A DNA stretch of 64,000 nucleotides, from the NCBI RefSeq assembly GCF_020740535.1, contig NZ_CP082362.1, forward strand, positions 3,966,501 through 4,030,500, read 5' to 3'. Shown piece after piece: positions 1-11,452 of the stretch. The notes below the pieces were generated by a model, which made no database searches, was not told the origin of the DNA, and saw nothing but the letters and a program-made list of their open reading frames with translations. A program made the translations under genes and the position numbers. The DNA is from Streptomyces profundus (lineage in GTDB: Bacteria > Actinomycetota > Actinomycetes > Streptomycetales > Streptomycetaceae). The number at the start of each line of letters is the position of its first letter. Positions within the stretch are counted from its first letter, which is position 1.

Positions 1-196
1 TGTGTACTTCATATTCGCCAAGACAACGCCCTGGAGTGCGCTCGAAGCAAGGGGCCCCGCCGCCGGCCCCGACGCCGGGGACGGAAAGCGAAAGTCGGCC
101 ACCACGGAGTGATGACCGACCCACGGACGCCGAGCGGGAAGCGAGTCCCTGGTGACTTCCGGTTGTTACTTGTATTGCTGGGGCAAACCAGCTGAC
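1..196. other. Window edge, no gene recognised
   Basis: No convincing coding sequence was found here. The stretch holds GC-rich short inverted repeats (for example ccccgacgccgggg near position 70) that could belong to a terminator for the leftward gene that follows, but without a clear U tract. Confidence 0.4.
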
Positions 197-763
197 TTAC
201 TTCTTCAACTTGGTGGCCGCGAACCCACCGGCACCGATGGCGACCAGGGCGCCGACCAGCACCAGGTAGAGGCCGACACCAGTGGAGAGATCGACCATCG
301 ACAGGAGCTCGTCGATCTGCGCGCTCGTGGCACCCTCGCTCTCGCCCTCCGCGCGCACCACCCGCTCCGCATCGAGCAGGTTCAGCACGCTGAAGACCAG
401 CACGATCAGCGCGGGCGCAGCTGCGGCAGCGGTGAGCACCAGCTTCTTGGTGGCCAGACCGGCCGCGAAGAGGCCGATGACGGCGATGCCCAGGAGCAGG
501 GTCCAGAGGCCGTCGCCCTCCAAACCCTTGGTGCCCAGAGACTCGCCCATGACATCGGCCGTGGCCCAGTCGAGCAACGAGCCAATGGCGGCGAGCACGC
601 CGCCCGCGATGCCCGCGAAGTGGAGCTGCTGCGGCAGGGCTGACGGCGCGGGGCCGGCGGGCTGGCCGTAGGGGGCCGGCTGACCGTAAGGGGCCGGCTG
701 CTGGGGCTGGCCGTAGGGCTGGCCGCCCGGAGGAGGCGTCTGAGGTTGTCCGTATCCGCTCAT
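197..763 (-). CDS. Small Pro/Gln-rich N-terminus membrane protein, paralogue A
   Basis: A 188-residue protein of unknown function. Residues 1-45 are rich in Pro, Gln, Gly and Tyr with repeated PYGQPA units. Four hydrophobic segments follow (about 49-66, 87-105, 108-130 and 163-183), and the C-terminus is basic (KLKK). The N-terminal tail is probably cytoplasmic. The ATG start has only a weak ribosome site. The next gene upstream encodes a paralogue with the same layout, the same GDG(L/V)WTL motif before the second membrane segment and the same ATxLKK end. The two genes also share leader sequence, which suggests a local duplication. Membrane location is inferred from hydropathy only. Confidence 0.8.
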   Translation of the reverse strand: MSGYGQPQTPPPGGQPYGQPQQPAPYGQPAPYGQPAGPAPSALPQQLHFAGIAGGVLAAIGSLLDWATADVMGESLGTKGLEGDGLWTLLLGIAVIGLFAAGLATKKLVLTAAAAAPALIVLVFSVLNLLDAERVVRAEGESEGATSAQIDELLSMVDLSTGVGLYLVLVGALVAIGAGGFAATKLKK

Positions 764-1016
764 AACGAGAGACCGTAGGAAGGCGTGATCAACCCACGCA
801 AGTTACTTGACTGATAAGACGCTTATGCGCCTTTTATCTTTGCGCACTTGTGTCCCAAGCACCTCAGCCGTCCTCATCCGGAACGAACTTTCCGCTTGGT
901 CCGGATTTCCGCGACGCCTCGCGAACAACCCCATCATGCCCAGACCGACTCCCCGGTATCCCTTTCCCGACAACGGAGTTGGGGTCGCTTCAGTTCCTCC
1001 GCACCGCCCCCACCGG

Positions 1017-1535
1017 CTACTTCTTCAGGTTGGTCGCGGCGAGGATGCCGGCGACGACGCTGGCCAGGGCGCCGGCGGTCACTCCGTAGATGCCCAGGTG
1101 GCTGGTGAAGTCGAAGTTCCCCATGACCACCTCCCACTGGGCGTCCGTGATCGACATCTCGCTTTCGAGGTCGGTGCGGGCCAGCCGCTCGGGGCTCGCC
1201 AGGTTGACGAAGGCGATGAACGCGGCGATCAGTCCCGGGACGCCGGCGATCGCGTTGAGCAGCGGCTTCTTGGCGACCTTGGCGCCGATGCAGAGGCCGA
1301 CGACGACCAGGCCCAGGATCAGGGTCCAGACGCCGTCGCCCGAGGTGCCCCTGATGCCGTCGGGCATGCCCTCGCGGATGCTGTCGCCCTCCACCCTGGT
1401 CCAGGCGAGGAGCGAGCAGACGGTGGCGAGGGCGCCGCCGGCTATGCCGATGATGTGTATTTGCTGAGGGAAAGCCGCCTGCGGCGGCTGCGGCACGGGG
1501 TAGGGCTGAGGGTTGGGGTATCCGTATCCGGTCAT
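1017..1535 (-). CDS. Small Pro-rich N-terminus membrane protein, paralogue B
   Basis: A 172-residue paralogue of the protein encoded downstream at 197-763. It has a short Tyr/Pro/Gln-rich N-terminus (about 1-24), a conserved FPQQIHIIGIAGG entry to the first membrane segment, four predicted membrane segments and a terminal NLKK. The Pro/Gln tail is about half as long as in paralogue A. The ATG is preceded by the same CTACGGTC block seen before paralogue A. About 250 bases separate the two genes, so each is probably transcribed from its own promoter. Function unknown; not assigned to a named family. Confidence 0.8.
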   Translation of the reverse strand: MTGYGYPNPQPYPVPQPPQAAFPQQIHIIGIAGGALATVCSLLAWTRVEGDSIREGMPDGIRGTSGDGVWTLILGLVVVGLCIGAKVAKKPLLNAIAGVPGLIAAFIAFVNLASPERLARTDLESEMSITDAQWEVVMGNFDFTSHLGIYGVTAGALASVVAGILAATNLKK

Positions 1536-1635
1536 GGCGTGACCGTAGAGACCGTGATTAACCTGTGCAACTTCGGTGCCCGATAGGCGGTTTATGCGGC
1601 GCGTACCGGCTTGCCGGGGATGGCAGGCTTAGGGC

Positions 1636-2676
1636 ATGGCCTCTTGGATCACCCGTCGTCTCGTCCTCCCGTGCCTGGTGGCGGCGGGTCTGGGCGCCGC
1701 CGCGAGCGTGCCGGCGGTGGCCGACGACGGTGCGCCGGCCGTTTTCACCATCGAGGACCCGCGCATCACCGAGTCCAGCGGCCTGGCGGCGAGTTCGCTC
1801 CACCCCGGGGTCTACTGGACGCACAACGACAGCGACGACGCGGCCCGGATCTACGCCGTCGACGGGACGACGGGGGAGACCAGGGCCACGATCGACCTGG
1901 ACGGGGTGACGGCCAGGGACGTCGAGGCGATCTCGCTGGGCCCCGAAGGGGACCTCTACATCGCCGATATCGGCGACAACTTCGGCGGCGAGTGGCCCGA
2001 GGTGTGGATCTACCGGATCCCCGAGCCGGGGACGCTGGCCGACGCGCGCCTCACACCGACCGTGCACACCGTCCAGTACGCCGACGGGCCGCGCGACGCC
2101 GAGGCGTTGATGGTGCACCCGGAGACGGGGCGGGTCTATATCGCCAGCAAGAGGGACGACGGCAGCGGCGCGCTGTACGCGGGGCCGGCGGAGCTGTCCA
2201 GCGCCGAGGTGAACGTCTTCGAGCCGATCGCCGACATCGAACTGGAGGTCACCGACGGGGCGTTCTCACCGGACGGCACCCGGCTGCTGCTGCGCGGCTA
2301 CTTCGCCGCGCGGATGTATGTCTGGACGGACGAGGGGCTGCCCGAGCGCCAGGAGCGCCGGGTGCGGGTGCCGTTCCAACGGCAGGGCGAGTCGGTGACG
2401 TTCACTCTGGACGGCCGGTATCTGATGTTCGGCTCGGAGGGCGGGCTGAGCCAGGTCGAACCGGTCGAGCTGGAGGCCGAGTTGCTGCCGGAGAGCGCCC
2501 AGGAGGCAGCGGGCGACGGCGACGGCGCGAGGGACCAGGGGGACGGGGCGGGGTCCGAGGGGGACGGCGAGGGGTCCGACGGGCTGAGCGCCAACGCGAT
2601 CACCGCGCTGCTGGTGGTCGGCGCCATCGCCCTGCTGGCCTCCCGCCGCCTGCCGACCCGGGGCGACAAGGGCTGA
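1636..2676 (+). CDS. Secreted, membrane-anchored beta-propeller-like protein
   Basis: A 346-residue exported protein. Residues 1-29 form a signal peptide with twin Arg, a hydrophobic core and an AVA cleavage site before Asp-Asp. The body resembles esterase-like-phytase or WD/NHL propeller proteins: repeated blade-like strands such as GDLYIADIGDN, GRVYIASK and GRYLMFGSE. Near the C-terminus is an acidic Gly/Asp/Glu linker (about 290-315), then one hydrophobic segment and a short basic tail, so it is probably tethered to the outer face of the membrane with no sortase motif. No catalytic residues can be assigned. It ends about 20 bases from the convergent TetR gene. Confidence 0.8.
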   Translation: MASWITRRLVLPCLVAAGLGAAASVPAVADDGAPAVFTIEDPRITESSGLAASSLHPGVYWTHNDSDDAARIYAVDGTTGETRATIDLDGVTARDVEAISLGPEGDLYIADIGDNFGGEWPEVWIYRIPEPGTLADARLTPTVHTVQYADGPRDAEALMVHPETGRVYIASKRDDGSGALYAGPAELSSAEVNVFEPIADIELEVTDGAFSPDGTRLLLRGYFAARMYVWTDEGLPERQERRVRVPFQRQGESVTFTLDGRYLMFGSEGGLSQVEPVELEAELLPESAQEAAGDGDGARDQGDGAGSEGDGEGSDGLSANAITALLVVGAIALLASRRLPTRGDKG

Positions 2677-2698
2677 GCCGTGACCCCGACGACGCGCC

Positions 2699-3601
2699 CT
2701 AACGGCAGGAGGCGGCGCCGGGATCGGCGTCCGGGGACTCGGGGCGCTCCGCCCGCCGGGCGGCGACAAAGGCCGCGATGCCGTCCAGCACCCGGGTCAG
2801 ACCGAACTCGGTGATCTGCTCGGGGGAGTCGGCGAACGAGTCCTCCTCCAGCGTCATCACCTGGGTGAACTCCTCCCCGGTCAGGGCCGCCTCGATGGCG
2901 GGGCCCTGTATCTCCCAGAACTCCTCCTCCGTGATGTCCGACTCCTCGTTGGCCTGGCGCAGCAGCTCGAAGTGCCGGGCCATCCCGGTGACATAGGCGT
3001 CCAGCGTCATGATCACGCCGACCTTCTCGCGGCCGTTGAGCCCGGTGCCGGCGAGCGCGGCCACCGCCACGTTGAAGCCGAGCAGCGCGTTGGGGCCCAG
3101 CAGGGGCCGCGAGGAGTTGATCTGTAGGAGCCAGGGATGGTCCTGGTAGAGCCGGTAGGTGCCCCAGCCGATGTGTTCCAGCTTGCCGCGCCAGGCGTCG
3201 GGAGCGGCCGGCCGATCGTCGGGCGGGCCGCTCTCCGCCGGCGGCTCGGGCGGGGCCGAGACATGGTCGAGCATCAGGTTCAGCAGTTCGGCCTTGCCGG
3301 GGACGTAGCGGTAGAGCGACATGGTGCCCACGCCCAGCTCGGCGGCGACCCGGCGCATCGAGAGGGCGCCCAGGCCCTCCCGGTCGGCGAGGGTGATGGC
3401 GGCGGTGACCACGCGCTCCAGGGAGAGCCCCGGCTTGGGCCCCCGGCCGCGCGGGCCGCGCCCCTGCCAGAGCAGCTCCAGGCTGCGGACGAGGGTCGCG
3501 CGGTCCCGTCCCTGCGCCGGGCGCTCGCTTCCCACGTCCGCGCTCCCCGTGCTCGCGCTCCCCGCGCGTGCGCCTGTCACGCGCTCACTCTCCGATGTCA
3601 T
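2699..3601 (-). CDS. TetR/AcrR-family repressor
   Basis: A 300-residue TetR regulator. A disordered Ala/Gly/Ser-rich N-terminus of about 55 residues precedes the helix-turn-helix (SLERVVTAAITLADREG, then MRRVAAELGVGTMSLYRYV, about residues 60-105). The C-terminal ligand domain resembles the TetR_C type common beside drug exporters. It is transcribed divergently from the DrrAB-type ABC exporter at 3715-5591; two perfect inverted repeats in the 113-base gap are its likely operators. The natural reading is an autoregulated repressor of that exporter released by an exported compound; the ligand cannot be told from sequence. Confidence 0.92.
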   Translation of the reverse strand: MTSESERVTGARAGSASTGSADVGSERPAQGRDRATLVRSLELLWQGRGPRGRGPKPGLSLERVVTAAITLADREGLGALSMRRVAAELGVGTMSLYRYVPGKAELLNLMLDHVSAPPEPPAESGPPDDRPAAPDAWRGKLEHIGWGTYRLYQDHPWLLQINSSRPLLGPNALLGFNVAVAALAGTGLNGREKVGVIMTLDAYVTGMARHFELLRQANEESDITEEEFWEIQGPAIEAALTGEEFTQVMTLEEDSFADSPEQITEFGLTRVLDGIAAFVAARRAERPESPDADPGAASCR

Positions 3602-3631
3602 CGCCGGCCATCCTAGAACCCGCTATGTGGT

Positions 3632-3667
3632 GCGTACAGCGTACGCTACATTGGGTACGCCGTACCC
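3632..3667. promoter_or_regulatory. Two tandem perfect palindromes, probable TetR operators
   Basis: Two 15-bp perfect inverted repeats lie in the TetR/ABC intergenic gap: GCGTAC-AGC-GTACGC at 3632-3646 and GGGTAC-GCC-GTACCC at 3653-3667. Both have a 6-3-6 layout and a GTAC-N3-GTAC core, and their centres are 21 bp apart, two helical turns. This places two TetR dimers on the same DNA face. They lie 48-83 bases before the exporter start, where the promoter would be. Confidence 0.75.
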
Positions 3668-3714
3668 AGTTGGTTGGTGTCACAGCGTCCGAGCGCGGGA
3701 GGGGAACGTTTCCC

Positions 3715-4722
3715 ATGGGGTCATCCGAGTACTCAGTGGTCGCCGAGGGGCTGCGCAAGCGCTATGGCGACAAGGTCGCCCTGGACGGGCTCGACCTGGA
3801 GGTGAGAAGGGGCACGGTCTGCGGGCTGCTGGGTCCCAACGGGGCCGGCAAGACCACCTCCGTGCGGATCTTCGCCACCCTGCTGCGGGCCGACGGCGGC
3901 CGGGCCGAGGTGGGCGGGGTCGACGTCCGTTCCCAACCGGCGCTGGTGCGCCGGCGGATCGGGCTGACCGGGCAGAACGCGGCGGTGGACGAGATCCTCA
4001 GCGCCCGGCAGAACCTCCGCATGTTCGCCCGGCTCTTCCATCTGGACCACGCCACCTCCCGCCGCAGGACCGAGGAGCTGCTGGAGCAGTTCGGCCTCAC
4101 CGAATCCGCGGACAAGCAGGTCAAGGGGTTCAGCGGCGGCATGCGCCGGCGGCTCGACCTGGCGGCCTCCATGATCCTGGCGCCCGAGGTGCTCTTCCTC
4201 GACGAGCCGACCACCGGGCTCGACCCGCGCGGGCGGAGCGAGGTGTGGGACGCGGTGCGGGCGCTGACGGCCGAGGGCACCACCGTGCTGCTGACCACCC
4301 ACTACCTGGACGAGGCCGACAAGCTCTCCGACCGGATCGCGGTGATCGACCGGGGCCGCAACATCACCGAGGACACCCCGGCCGGCCTCAAGCGCGCGGT
4401 CGGCGGGGACCGCCTTGAGGTGGTGCTCTCCGATCCGTCCGACATCCCGCTCACGGTCCGCACCATGGCGCGGGTCGCCAGGGGTGTGGGGCCCGAGACG
4501 GACGAGGCCGAGTTGCGGGTGCACGCCCCGGTGGACGACGGGGTGGCCGCGCTCACCGCGGTCGCCAGGCAGTTGGAGGAGGCAGGCATCGGCGTGATCG
4601 ACATCGGGCTGCGGCGCCCCACCCTGGACGAGGTCTTCCTGCGGCTCACCGGCAACCCGCCCGATGAGAGTCCCAGCACCGAGGACGCCGCCGCCGCGCG
4701 GAGCAAGGAGCGGATCGTATGA
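3715..4722 (+). CDS. DrrA-type ABC exporter ATP-binding protein
   Basis: A 335-residue ABC ATPase of the daunorubicin-resistance (DrrA) family, energising export of a hydrophobic compound. Visible motifs are Walker [10 protein letters not shown] (about 40-48), signature SGGMRRR, Walker B VLFLDEP followed by the D-loop TTGLDP, and the switch His in TTHYLDEAD; the DUF4162-like C-terminal domain follows. The ATG at 3715 was chosen because a gggagggg ribosome site sits 8 bases upstream; an open frame from 3568 is non-coding. It overlaps the permease gene by ATGA. The divergent TetR and the two palindromes upstream suggest substrate-induced expression. Confidence 0.93.
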   Translation: MGSSEYSVVAEGLRKRYGDKVALDGLDLEVRRGTVCGLLGPNGAGKTTSVRIFATLLRADGGRAEVGGVDVRSQPALVRRRIGLTGQNAAVDEILSARQNLRMFARLFHLDHATSRRRTEELLEQFGLTESADKQVKGFSGGMRRRLDLAASMILAPEVLFLDEPTTGLDPRGRSEVWDAVRALTAEGTTVLLTTHYLDEADKLSDRIAVIDRGRNITEDTPAGLKRAVGGDRLEVVLSDPSDIPLTVRTMARVARGVGPETDEAELRVHAPVDDGVAALTAVARQLEEAGIGVIDIGLRRPTLDEVFLRLTGNPPDESPSTEDAAAARSKERIV

Positions 4723-5591
4723 CCAGCAGCCCGACCCGGACCAGCGACAGCGGCTCGTCCCTCCCGTCACCCTCGGTCGTCCGGTTCGAGCCCGGGCCCG
4801 AACGGCGTGTCTACTGGGCCGTCACCGACTGCCTGACCATCGTCCGACGCGAGTTGACCCACCTTGCCAAGCAACCCTCGCTGATCGCCTGGCAGTTGGG
4901 CTTTCCGATCGTCTCGGTGCTGCTCTTCGTCTATGTCTTCGGCAGCGCCATGGACGTCGGCGACGGCGCGGACTACAAGTCCTTCGCGATGCCGGGCCTC
5001 TTCGCGATGACCATGGCCTTCGGCTTCATGAACACCGCGATGGCGGTCGTGGTGGAGAAGGAACGGGGCGTCATCGACCGCTTCCGTTCGATGCCGATGG
5101 CCCCCTCGGCCGTGGTCACCGGACGCGGTGTCTCCGACGTGCTGCACGCGGCGCTCGATCTGGTGGTGATCGCGATCATCGCGCTGGCCATCGGCTGGCG
5201 CTCGGACGGCGGGCTGGCGGCCACGCTCGCCGCCTTCGGCCTGTTGCTGTTGCTGCGCTTCGCGCTGATCTGGATCGGCGTCTACCTCGGCCTGTTGACG
5301 CCCAACCAGGAGGCGGCGGGCAACCTCTTCGCGGTGGCCTTCCCGTTCGGGATGATCTCCAGCGTGTTCACGCCGCCGTCGATGATGCCGGACTGGCTGG
5401 GCACGATCGCCATGTGGAACCCGGTCTCCTCCACGGCCAACGCCATCCGTGACCTGTTCGGCAACCCGCTGCCCACCGGGGGCAGCTGGATCGAGGAGAA
5501 CGCGCTGCTGATGTCCGTGGTCTGGCCGCTGGTCATCACCGCGGTCTTCCTCCCCCTCGCCGTCCGCCGCTACCAGGCCCTGGGCCGCTAG
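4719..5591 (+). CDS. DrrB-type ABC-2 exporter permease
   Basis: A 290-residue ABC-2 permease partner of the preceding ATPase, with which it shares an ATGA start/stop overlap (translational coupling). A cytoplasmic N-terminus of about 60 residues is followed by six predicted membrane segments. The motif region [14 protein letters not shown] after the second segment is typical of DrrB-like permeases and contacts the ATPase. Length is normal for the family. Substrate unknown; efflux of an antibiotic-like compound is inferred from the DrrAB family and the TetR neighbour. Confidence 0.92.
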   Translation: MTSSPTRTSDSGSSLPSPSVVRFEPGPERRVYWAVTDCLTIVRRELTHLAKQPSLIAWQLGFPIVSVLLFVYVFGSAMDVGDGADYKSFAMPGLFAMTMAFGFMNTAMAVVVEKERGVIDRFRSMPMAPSAVVTGRGVSDVLHAALDLVVIAIIALAIGWRSDGGLAATLAAFGLLLLLRFALIWIGVYLGLLTPNQEAAGNLFAVAFPFGMISSVFTPPSMMPDWLGTIAMWNPVSSTANAIRDLFGNPLPTGGSWIEENALLMSVVWPLVITAVFLPLAVRRYQALGR

Positions 5592-5614
5592 GCCGGACGA
5601 AAGAGGAGGTGGCC

Positions 5615-6193
5615 ATGACCCCCGGGACCATGTGCGGATCTCAGCTGCCGGTCGAGGACTTCGAGGAGCTCGCCTCGGCGGCGCCGGAGACCGTCTCGCT
5701 GGAGTTCATCGACGGGCGTATCGAGGTGAAGAGGATGCCTGACGGCGATCGCGGAGCCATCATCATGTGGCTGATCAGGCAGTGCATCCAGGCGCGCCCC
5801 GAGTGGGATCTGCACCCGGAACGAGGGCTGGTGGTCGAGGCATACCGCAAGGGGCGGGCGCGGCCGGACGGCGTGCTGGCGCCGGTGGCGCACTTCGCCG
5901 GGCAGGGGGAGTGGGCCGACCCCGAGGGGGTGCTGATGACGGTGGAGATCACCTCGTACGACGCGGACACCGACCGGCGGGACCGGGTGGAGAAGCCCGG
6001 GGCGTATGCGGCGGTCGGCATTCCGGTCTATCTGCTGATCGATCGGGACGACTCCACGGTCACCGTCCACGCCGCGCCGGAGCGGGGGCGGTATCGGGAG
6101 ATCCACACCGTGAGCTTCGGCGAGGTGGCCACGATGCCCGAGCCCGTGGGGTTCGCCCTGGACACCGAGATCCTCAAGCGTTACGTGCGCTGA
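5615..6193 (+). CDS. Uma2-family (DUF820) PD-(D/E)xK nuclease-like protein
   Basis: A 192-residue Uma2/DUF820 protein, a family with a restriction-endonuclease-like fold common in Streptomyces and cyanobacteria. The core residues are visible: RPDGVLAPV (Asp), MTVEITS (Glu with following strand) and the Lys/Tyr helix RVEKPGAYAAVGIPVYLLID. The cellular role of the family is not established. The ATG at 5615 was chosen over a GTG at 5609 because aggagg at 5604-5609 fits it. The gene lies 23 bases after the exporter permease and may be read on the same transcript, ending at the terminator at 6209-6255. Confidence 0.88.
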   Translation: MTPGTMCGSQLPVEDFEELASAAPETVSLEFIDGRIEVKRMPDGDRGAIIMWLIRQCIQARPEWDLHPERGLVVEAYRKGRARPDGVLAPVAHFAGQGEWADPEGVLMTVEITSYDADTDRRDRVEKPGAYAAVGIPVYLLIDRDDSTVTVHAAPERGRYREIHTVSFGEVATMPEPVGFALDTEILKRYVR

Positions 6194-6208
6194 GCCGCAC
6201 ACGACAGA

Positions 6209-6255
6209 CGCCGGTGCCCGCCCCTCGTCCGACGGACAGGGGGCGGGCACCGGCG
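6209..6255. terminator. Bidirectional terminator hairpin
   Basis: A perfect 16-bp stem (6209-6224 with 6240-6255) with a 15-base loop sits between the convergent Uma2 and serC genes. There is no strong U tract, as is usual for such stems in Streptomyces; it can serve both strands. Confidence 0.85.
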
Positions 6256-6274
6256 CTTGGCGCGTCTGGGAGGG

Positions 6275-8744
<2,470 letters not shown>

Positions 8745-8748
<4 letters not shown>

Positions 8749-10040
8749 CTGTGGCCTCCATGGGTGGTGGTCGGCGTGAAGCGCACCGGGAGCGTGGTCA
8801 TGCCGCGCAGCCAGGGTGACGGCCGTCGCTGGAGCGCTTCCGGGGGTATGGACAGGTCAAGGTCGGGCAGCCGGTCGAGGATCACCTCGATTCCGGTCCT
8901 GGCGATGACTTCCGCGATTTCCATCGCGGGAAACGGGCAACGGTGTTCGCCGTGGCTGAAGGAGAAGAAAGCGTTGTTGCTCCCGGGGCTTCCCGGGGCC
9001 CCGGGCAGCCCCGGGCCGCCGGTGGGCGGGCCGACCCGCACCTGGGGGTCGTCGTTGGCGCCCTGGATGCCCAGCAGCAGCAGGTCACCCGCCAGGATGT
9101 GGCGGTCGCCGAGCCGGGTGTCCCTGCTGGCCCAACGCCCCGCGATGATCTGGCTGGGCGCGTCCTCCCAGAGGACCTGCTTCATCGCGTCGCCGACGCT
9201 GTTCCGGCCGCCGAAGAACGAGGCGGCGAACCGGTCGTCGGTCAGCATCAGCCGCAGGGTGTTGCCGATCCAGTCGGCGGTGGGCTGGTGGCCGGCGGCC
9301 GACATCACCATCAGGTCCTGCACCAGCTCCTCGTCGGAGAAGCCCCTGGCCCCGGCGAGCATCCGGGTGGCCACGTCGGCGGCCGGCTGGACGCGCCGCG
9401 CCGCGACCAACCTCCGCATGGAACCGAGCAGATGTTGTTGCCCGGCGATCGCGTCCGCGCCACCGTCGATCATGTCGTGGAGCCCCTTGGCCAGCGCCGG
9501 ACACTCCGCGTCGGGGAAGCCGAAGAGCCGCGCCAGCACCAGGATCGGCAGCGAGCTGGCGAAGTGGCCGATCAGCTCGGCCTCGCCAAGACCGCAGAAG
9601 CCGTCGATCAGCTGGTCGGCGTAGTGCTCGACGATCCCGTGCAGCTCGATCTGGTCGACGGCCTCCAGGGCGTCGCTGACCATCGCGCCGCGCCGGGTGT
9701 GCGCCTCGCCCACGGTGTAGAGGATCGACGGCTGCTTCCGGCCGATCATCGGCAGCATCGGCCAGTCGTCCGCGATATGGGGCCACTGGCTCCACAGATC
9801 CGAGTCGCGGCTGAACAGCACCGGATCGCTGAGGAGTTGGTGCAGCTCGCGGTAGCCGACGACCAGCCAGGCCGGCACGTCCCCCACCAGCACCACGGGC
9901 ACCACCGTGCCGTGCCGCTGCCGCAGCTCCCGGTACATGCGGTGCGGGTCCGAGTGGAACCCGTCGACGCTCAGCGGCACCGCCTCCGGGTCCAGCGGGG
10001 GGCGCGTGCCGGGGGCGGACGGGGAGGCGGGAGTCGTCAC
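8745..10040 (-). CDS. Conservon cytochrome P450, CYP157-like, lacks ExxR
   Basis: A 431-residue P450-like protein. The haem loop FSFSHGEHRC has the axial Cys at residue 368, but the K-helix, where ExxR is expected, reads QVLW at 288-291, so both the Glu and the Arg are missing. This is a known peculiarity of the Streptomyces CYP157 family. A Gly/Pro-rich collagen-like stretch (about 336-355) is inserted just before the haem loop. The I-helix region is SAAGHQPT. The GTG start at 10040 overlaps the cvnD stop as GTGA; an open frame upstream to 10337 is a shadow of cvnD. Catalytic competence is uncertain; role inferred from the conservon. Confidence 0.9.
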
Positions 10041-10648
10041 GGAGTGGCCTCCTGGGCGGTGGACAGCGAGTGCAGATGCTCGACGAGGGTGATCAGCACG
10101 TTCTTGCTCGACGGCCGGGAACGGGCGTCGCAGTCGATCAGCGGGATGGAGTCGGAGAGGTCCAGCGCGTCCCGCACCTGCTCCGCGCTGTGCTCGGCCC
10201 CGCCGAAGTCGTTGCGGGCCACGATGAACGGGGTGCCGTGGTGTTCGAGGCGGTCGATCGCGTACCAGGAGTCGGCCAGCCGTCTGGTGTCCACCAGCAC
10301 CACGGCGCCCAGGGTGCCGGTGAAGAGCCGGTCCCACAGGAACCAGAAGCGTTCCTGGCCCGGGGCACCGAAGAGATAGAGCACGGTGCGCTCGTCGAGC
10401 GTGATCCGCCCGAAGTCGAACGCCACGGTGGTGGACGTCTTGCCCTGGATGGCGGAGATGTCGTCCACCTGCTCCCCGGCCCGCGTCATCACCTCCTCGG
10501 TGTTCAACGGGCGGATGTCGCTGACGGAACGCACCATGGTGGTCTTGCCCACGCCGAAGCCGCCGACGATCACGATCTTCAGACCGTTGTCGGCTGCCCG
10601 GCCGAGTGGGGTGCGTATGGCCAGGCGGTCAGAGGTTGCGGAGTCCAA
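10037..10648 (-). CDS. cvnD: Conservon GTPase CvnD
   Basis: A small Ras/Arf-like GTPase, about 203 residues, of the conservon D family (MglA-like fold). The P-loop GGFGVGKTT, the DFGRITL switch, the GAPGQERF switch II and the RND-type base motif (ARNDF) can be seen. CvnA-D are proposed to form a membrane-associated complex resembling eukaryotic G-protein coupled sensing. The start is uncertain: TTG at 10648 has a GCAGG-like site and is preferred; TTG at 10663 is possible. It overlaps cvnC by about 20 bases and the P450 gene by GTGA. Confidence 0.9.
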   Translation of the reverse strand: MDSATSDRLAIRTPLGRAADNGLKIVIVGGFGVGKTTMVRSVSDIRPLNTEEVMTRAGEQVDDISAIQGKTSTTVAFDFGRITLDERTVLYLFGAPGQERFWFLWDRLFTGTLGAVVLVDTRRLADSWYAIDRLEHHGTPFIVARNDFGGAEHSAEQVRDALDLSDSIPLIDCDARSRPSSKNVLITLVEHLHSLSTAQEATP

Positions 10649-10985
10649 CGAGCACCTGCTCAAGGAGATGTGAGTCGGGAAGGTGGTCCGCCGTGTGGGC
10701 GGTCCTGGGGTGGCGCGCGGTGATCCGGCCCATGTCGAGCAGATCGCTCAACAGGATCCGCACCACCGTGATCGGCATCCGCAGCTCGGCGGCGATCTCG
10801 ACCACCGCCGTGGGGAACTGGCAGATCCGCAGGATCCTGACGTGCTCCGACTGCATCCCAGCCGTCGGCTCCGATTCGCTCACCACCAGCGTGACCAGGT
10901 CGAACGCGGTGGACGCCGCCCGGCTGCGGCCCCTGGTCACGGTATAGAGGCGGTCCGGGTCGTCATCCCGGCCGGGCCGCGTCAC
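10629..10985 (-). CDS. cvnC: Conservon DUF742 protein CvnC
   Basis: A 118-residue DUF742 protein. The N-terminal LYTVTRGRS segment and the winged-helix-like core (HVRILRICQFPTAVVEIAAE, then MPITVVRILLSDLLDMG) are typical. It is thought to bind the histidine-kinase-like CvnA or the GTPase CvnD. The GTG start overlaps the cvnB stop by GTGA, and its 3' end overlaps cvnD. Length is normal for the family. Confidence 0.93.
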   Translation of the reverse strand: MTRPGRDDDPDRLYTVTRGRSRAASTAFDLVTLVVSESEPTAGMQSEHVRILRICQFPTAVVEIAAELRMPITVVRILLSDLLDMGRITARHPRTAHTADHLPDSHLLEQVLVGLRNL

Positions 10986-11452
10986 GCGGGGCCTTCGTCT
11001 TTGTCGGACCGGCCCGGATCCGCGTCCGAGGCGGTGGCCGCGTCGGCTGAGCGCGGCGCCGCGCTCAGATGCTCGCCCAACTGCTCGACCAGCTCGTTCA
11101 TGTTGTGCCCGATCAGCCCGACGTCCGCCTGCTGATCGGCCACGATCGCGAGATGGGCGCCCTCGCCGGCCTCCACGATGAACAGGATGCCGCCGTAGAA
11201 CTCGGTCATGGACTGGCGCACGCCGCCGGTGCCGTCACCGAACTCTATGGAGGCGCCGTGCGACAGGCTCTGGATGCCGGCGGCGATCGCGGCCAGCTGG
11301 TCGCCCTGGTCCTCGGACAGCTCGGGGGTGCGGCACAGCTTGAGGCCGTCCCGCGAGAGCACCAGCGCGTGACGGGCTCCGGGGGTGCGCTCCAGCAGCC
11401 TCTCCAGCAGCCAGTTCAGCTGCTCGTTCGCCCCGGCGGATGATGTGGTCAT
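10982..11452 (-). CDS. cvnB: Conservon roadblock/LC7 protein CvnB
   Basis: A 156-residue roadblock/LC7 domain protein, homologous to GTPase-activating MglB. The core begins LNWLLERLLERTPGARHALVLSRDG and continues with the alternating strand/helix pattern of the fold. The C-terminal 25 residues are a charged disordered tail. It probably dimerises and regulates the CvnD GTPase. The ATG overlaps the cvnA stop by ATGA. Confidence 0.94.
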   Translation of the reverse strand: MTTSSAGANEQLNWLLERLLERTPGARHALVLSRDGLKLCRTPELSEDQGDQLAAIAAGIQSLSHGASIEFGDGTGGVRQSMTEFYGGILFIVEAGEGAHLAIVADQQADVGLIGHNMNELVEQLGEHLSAAPRSADAATASDADPGRSDKDEGPA

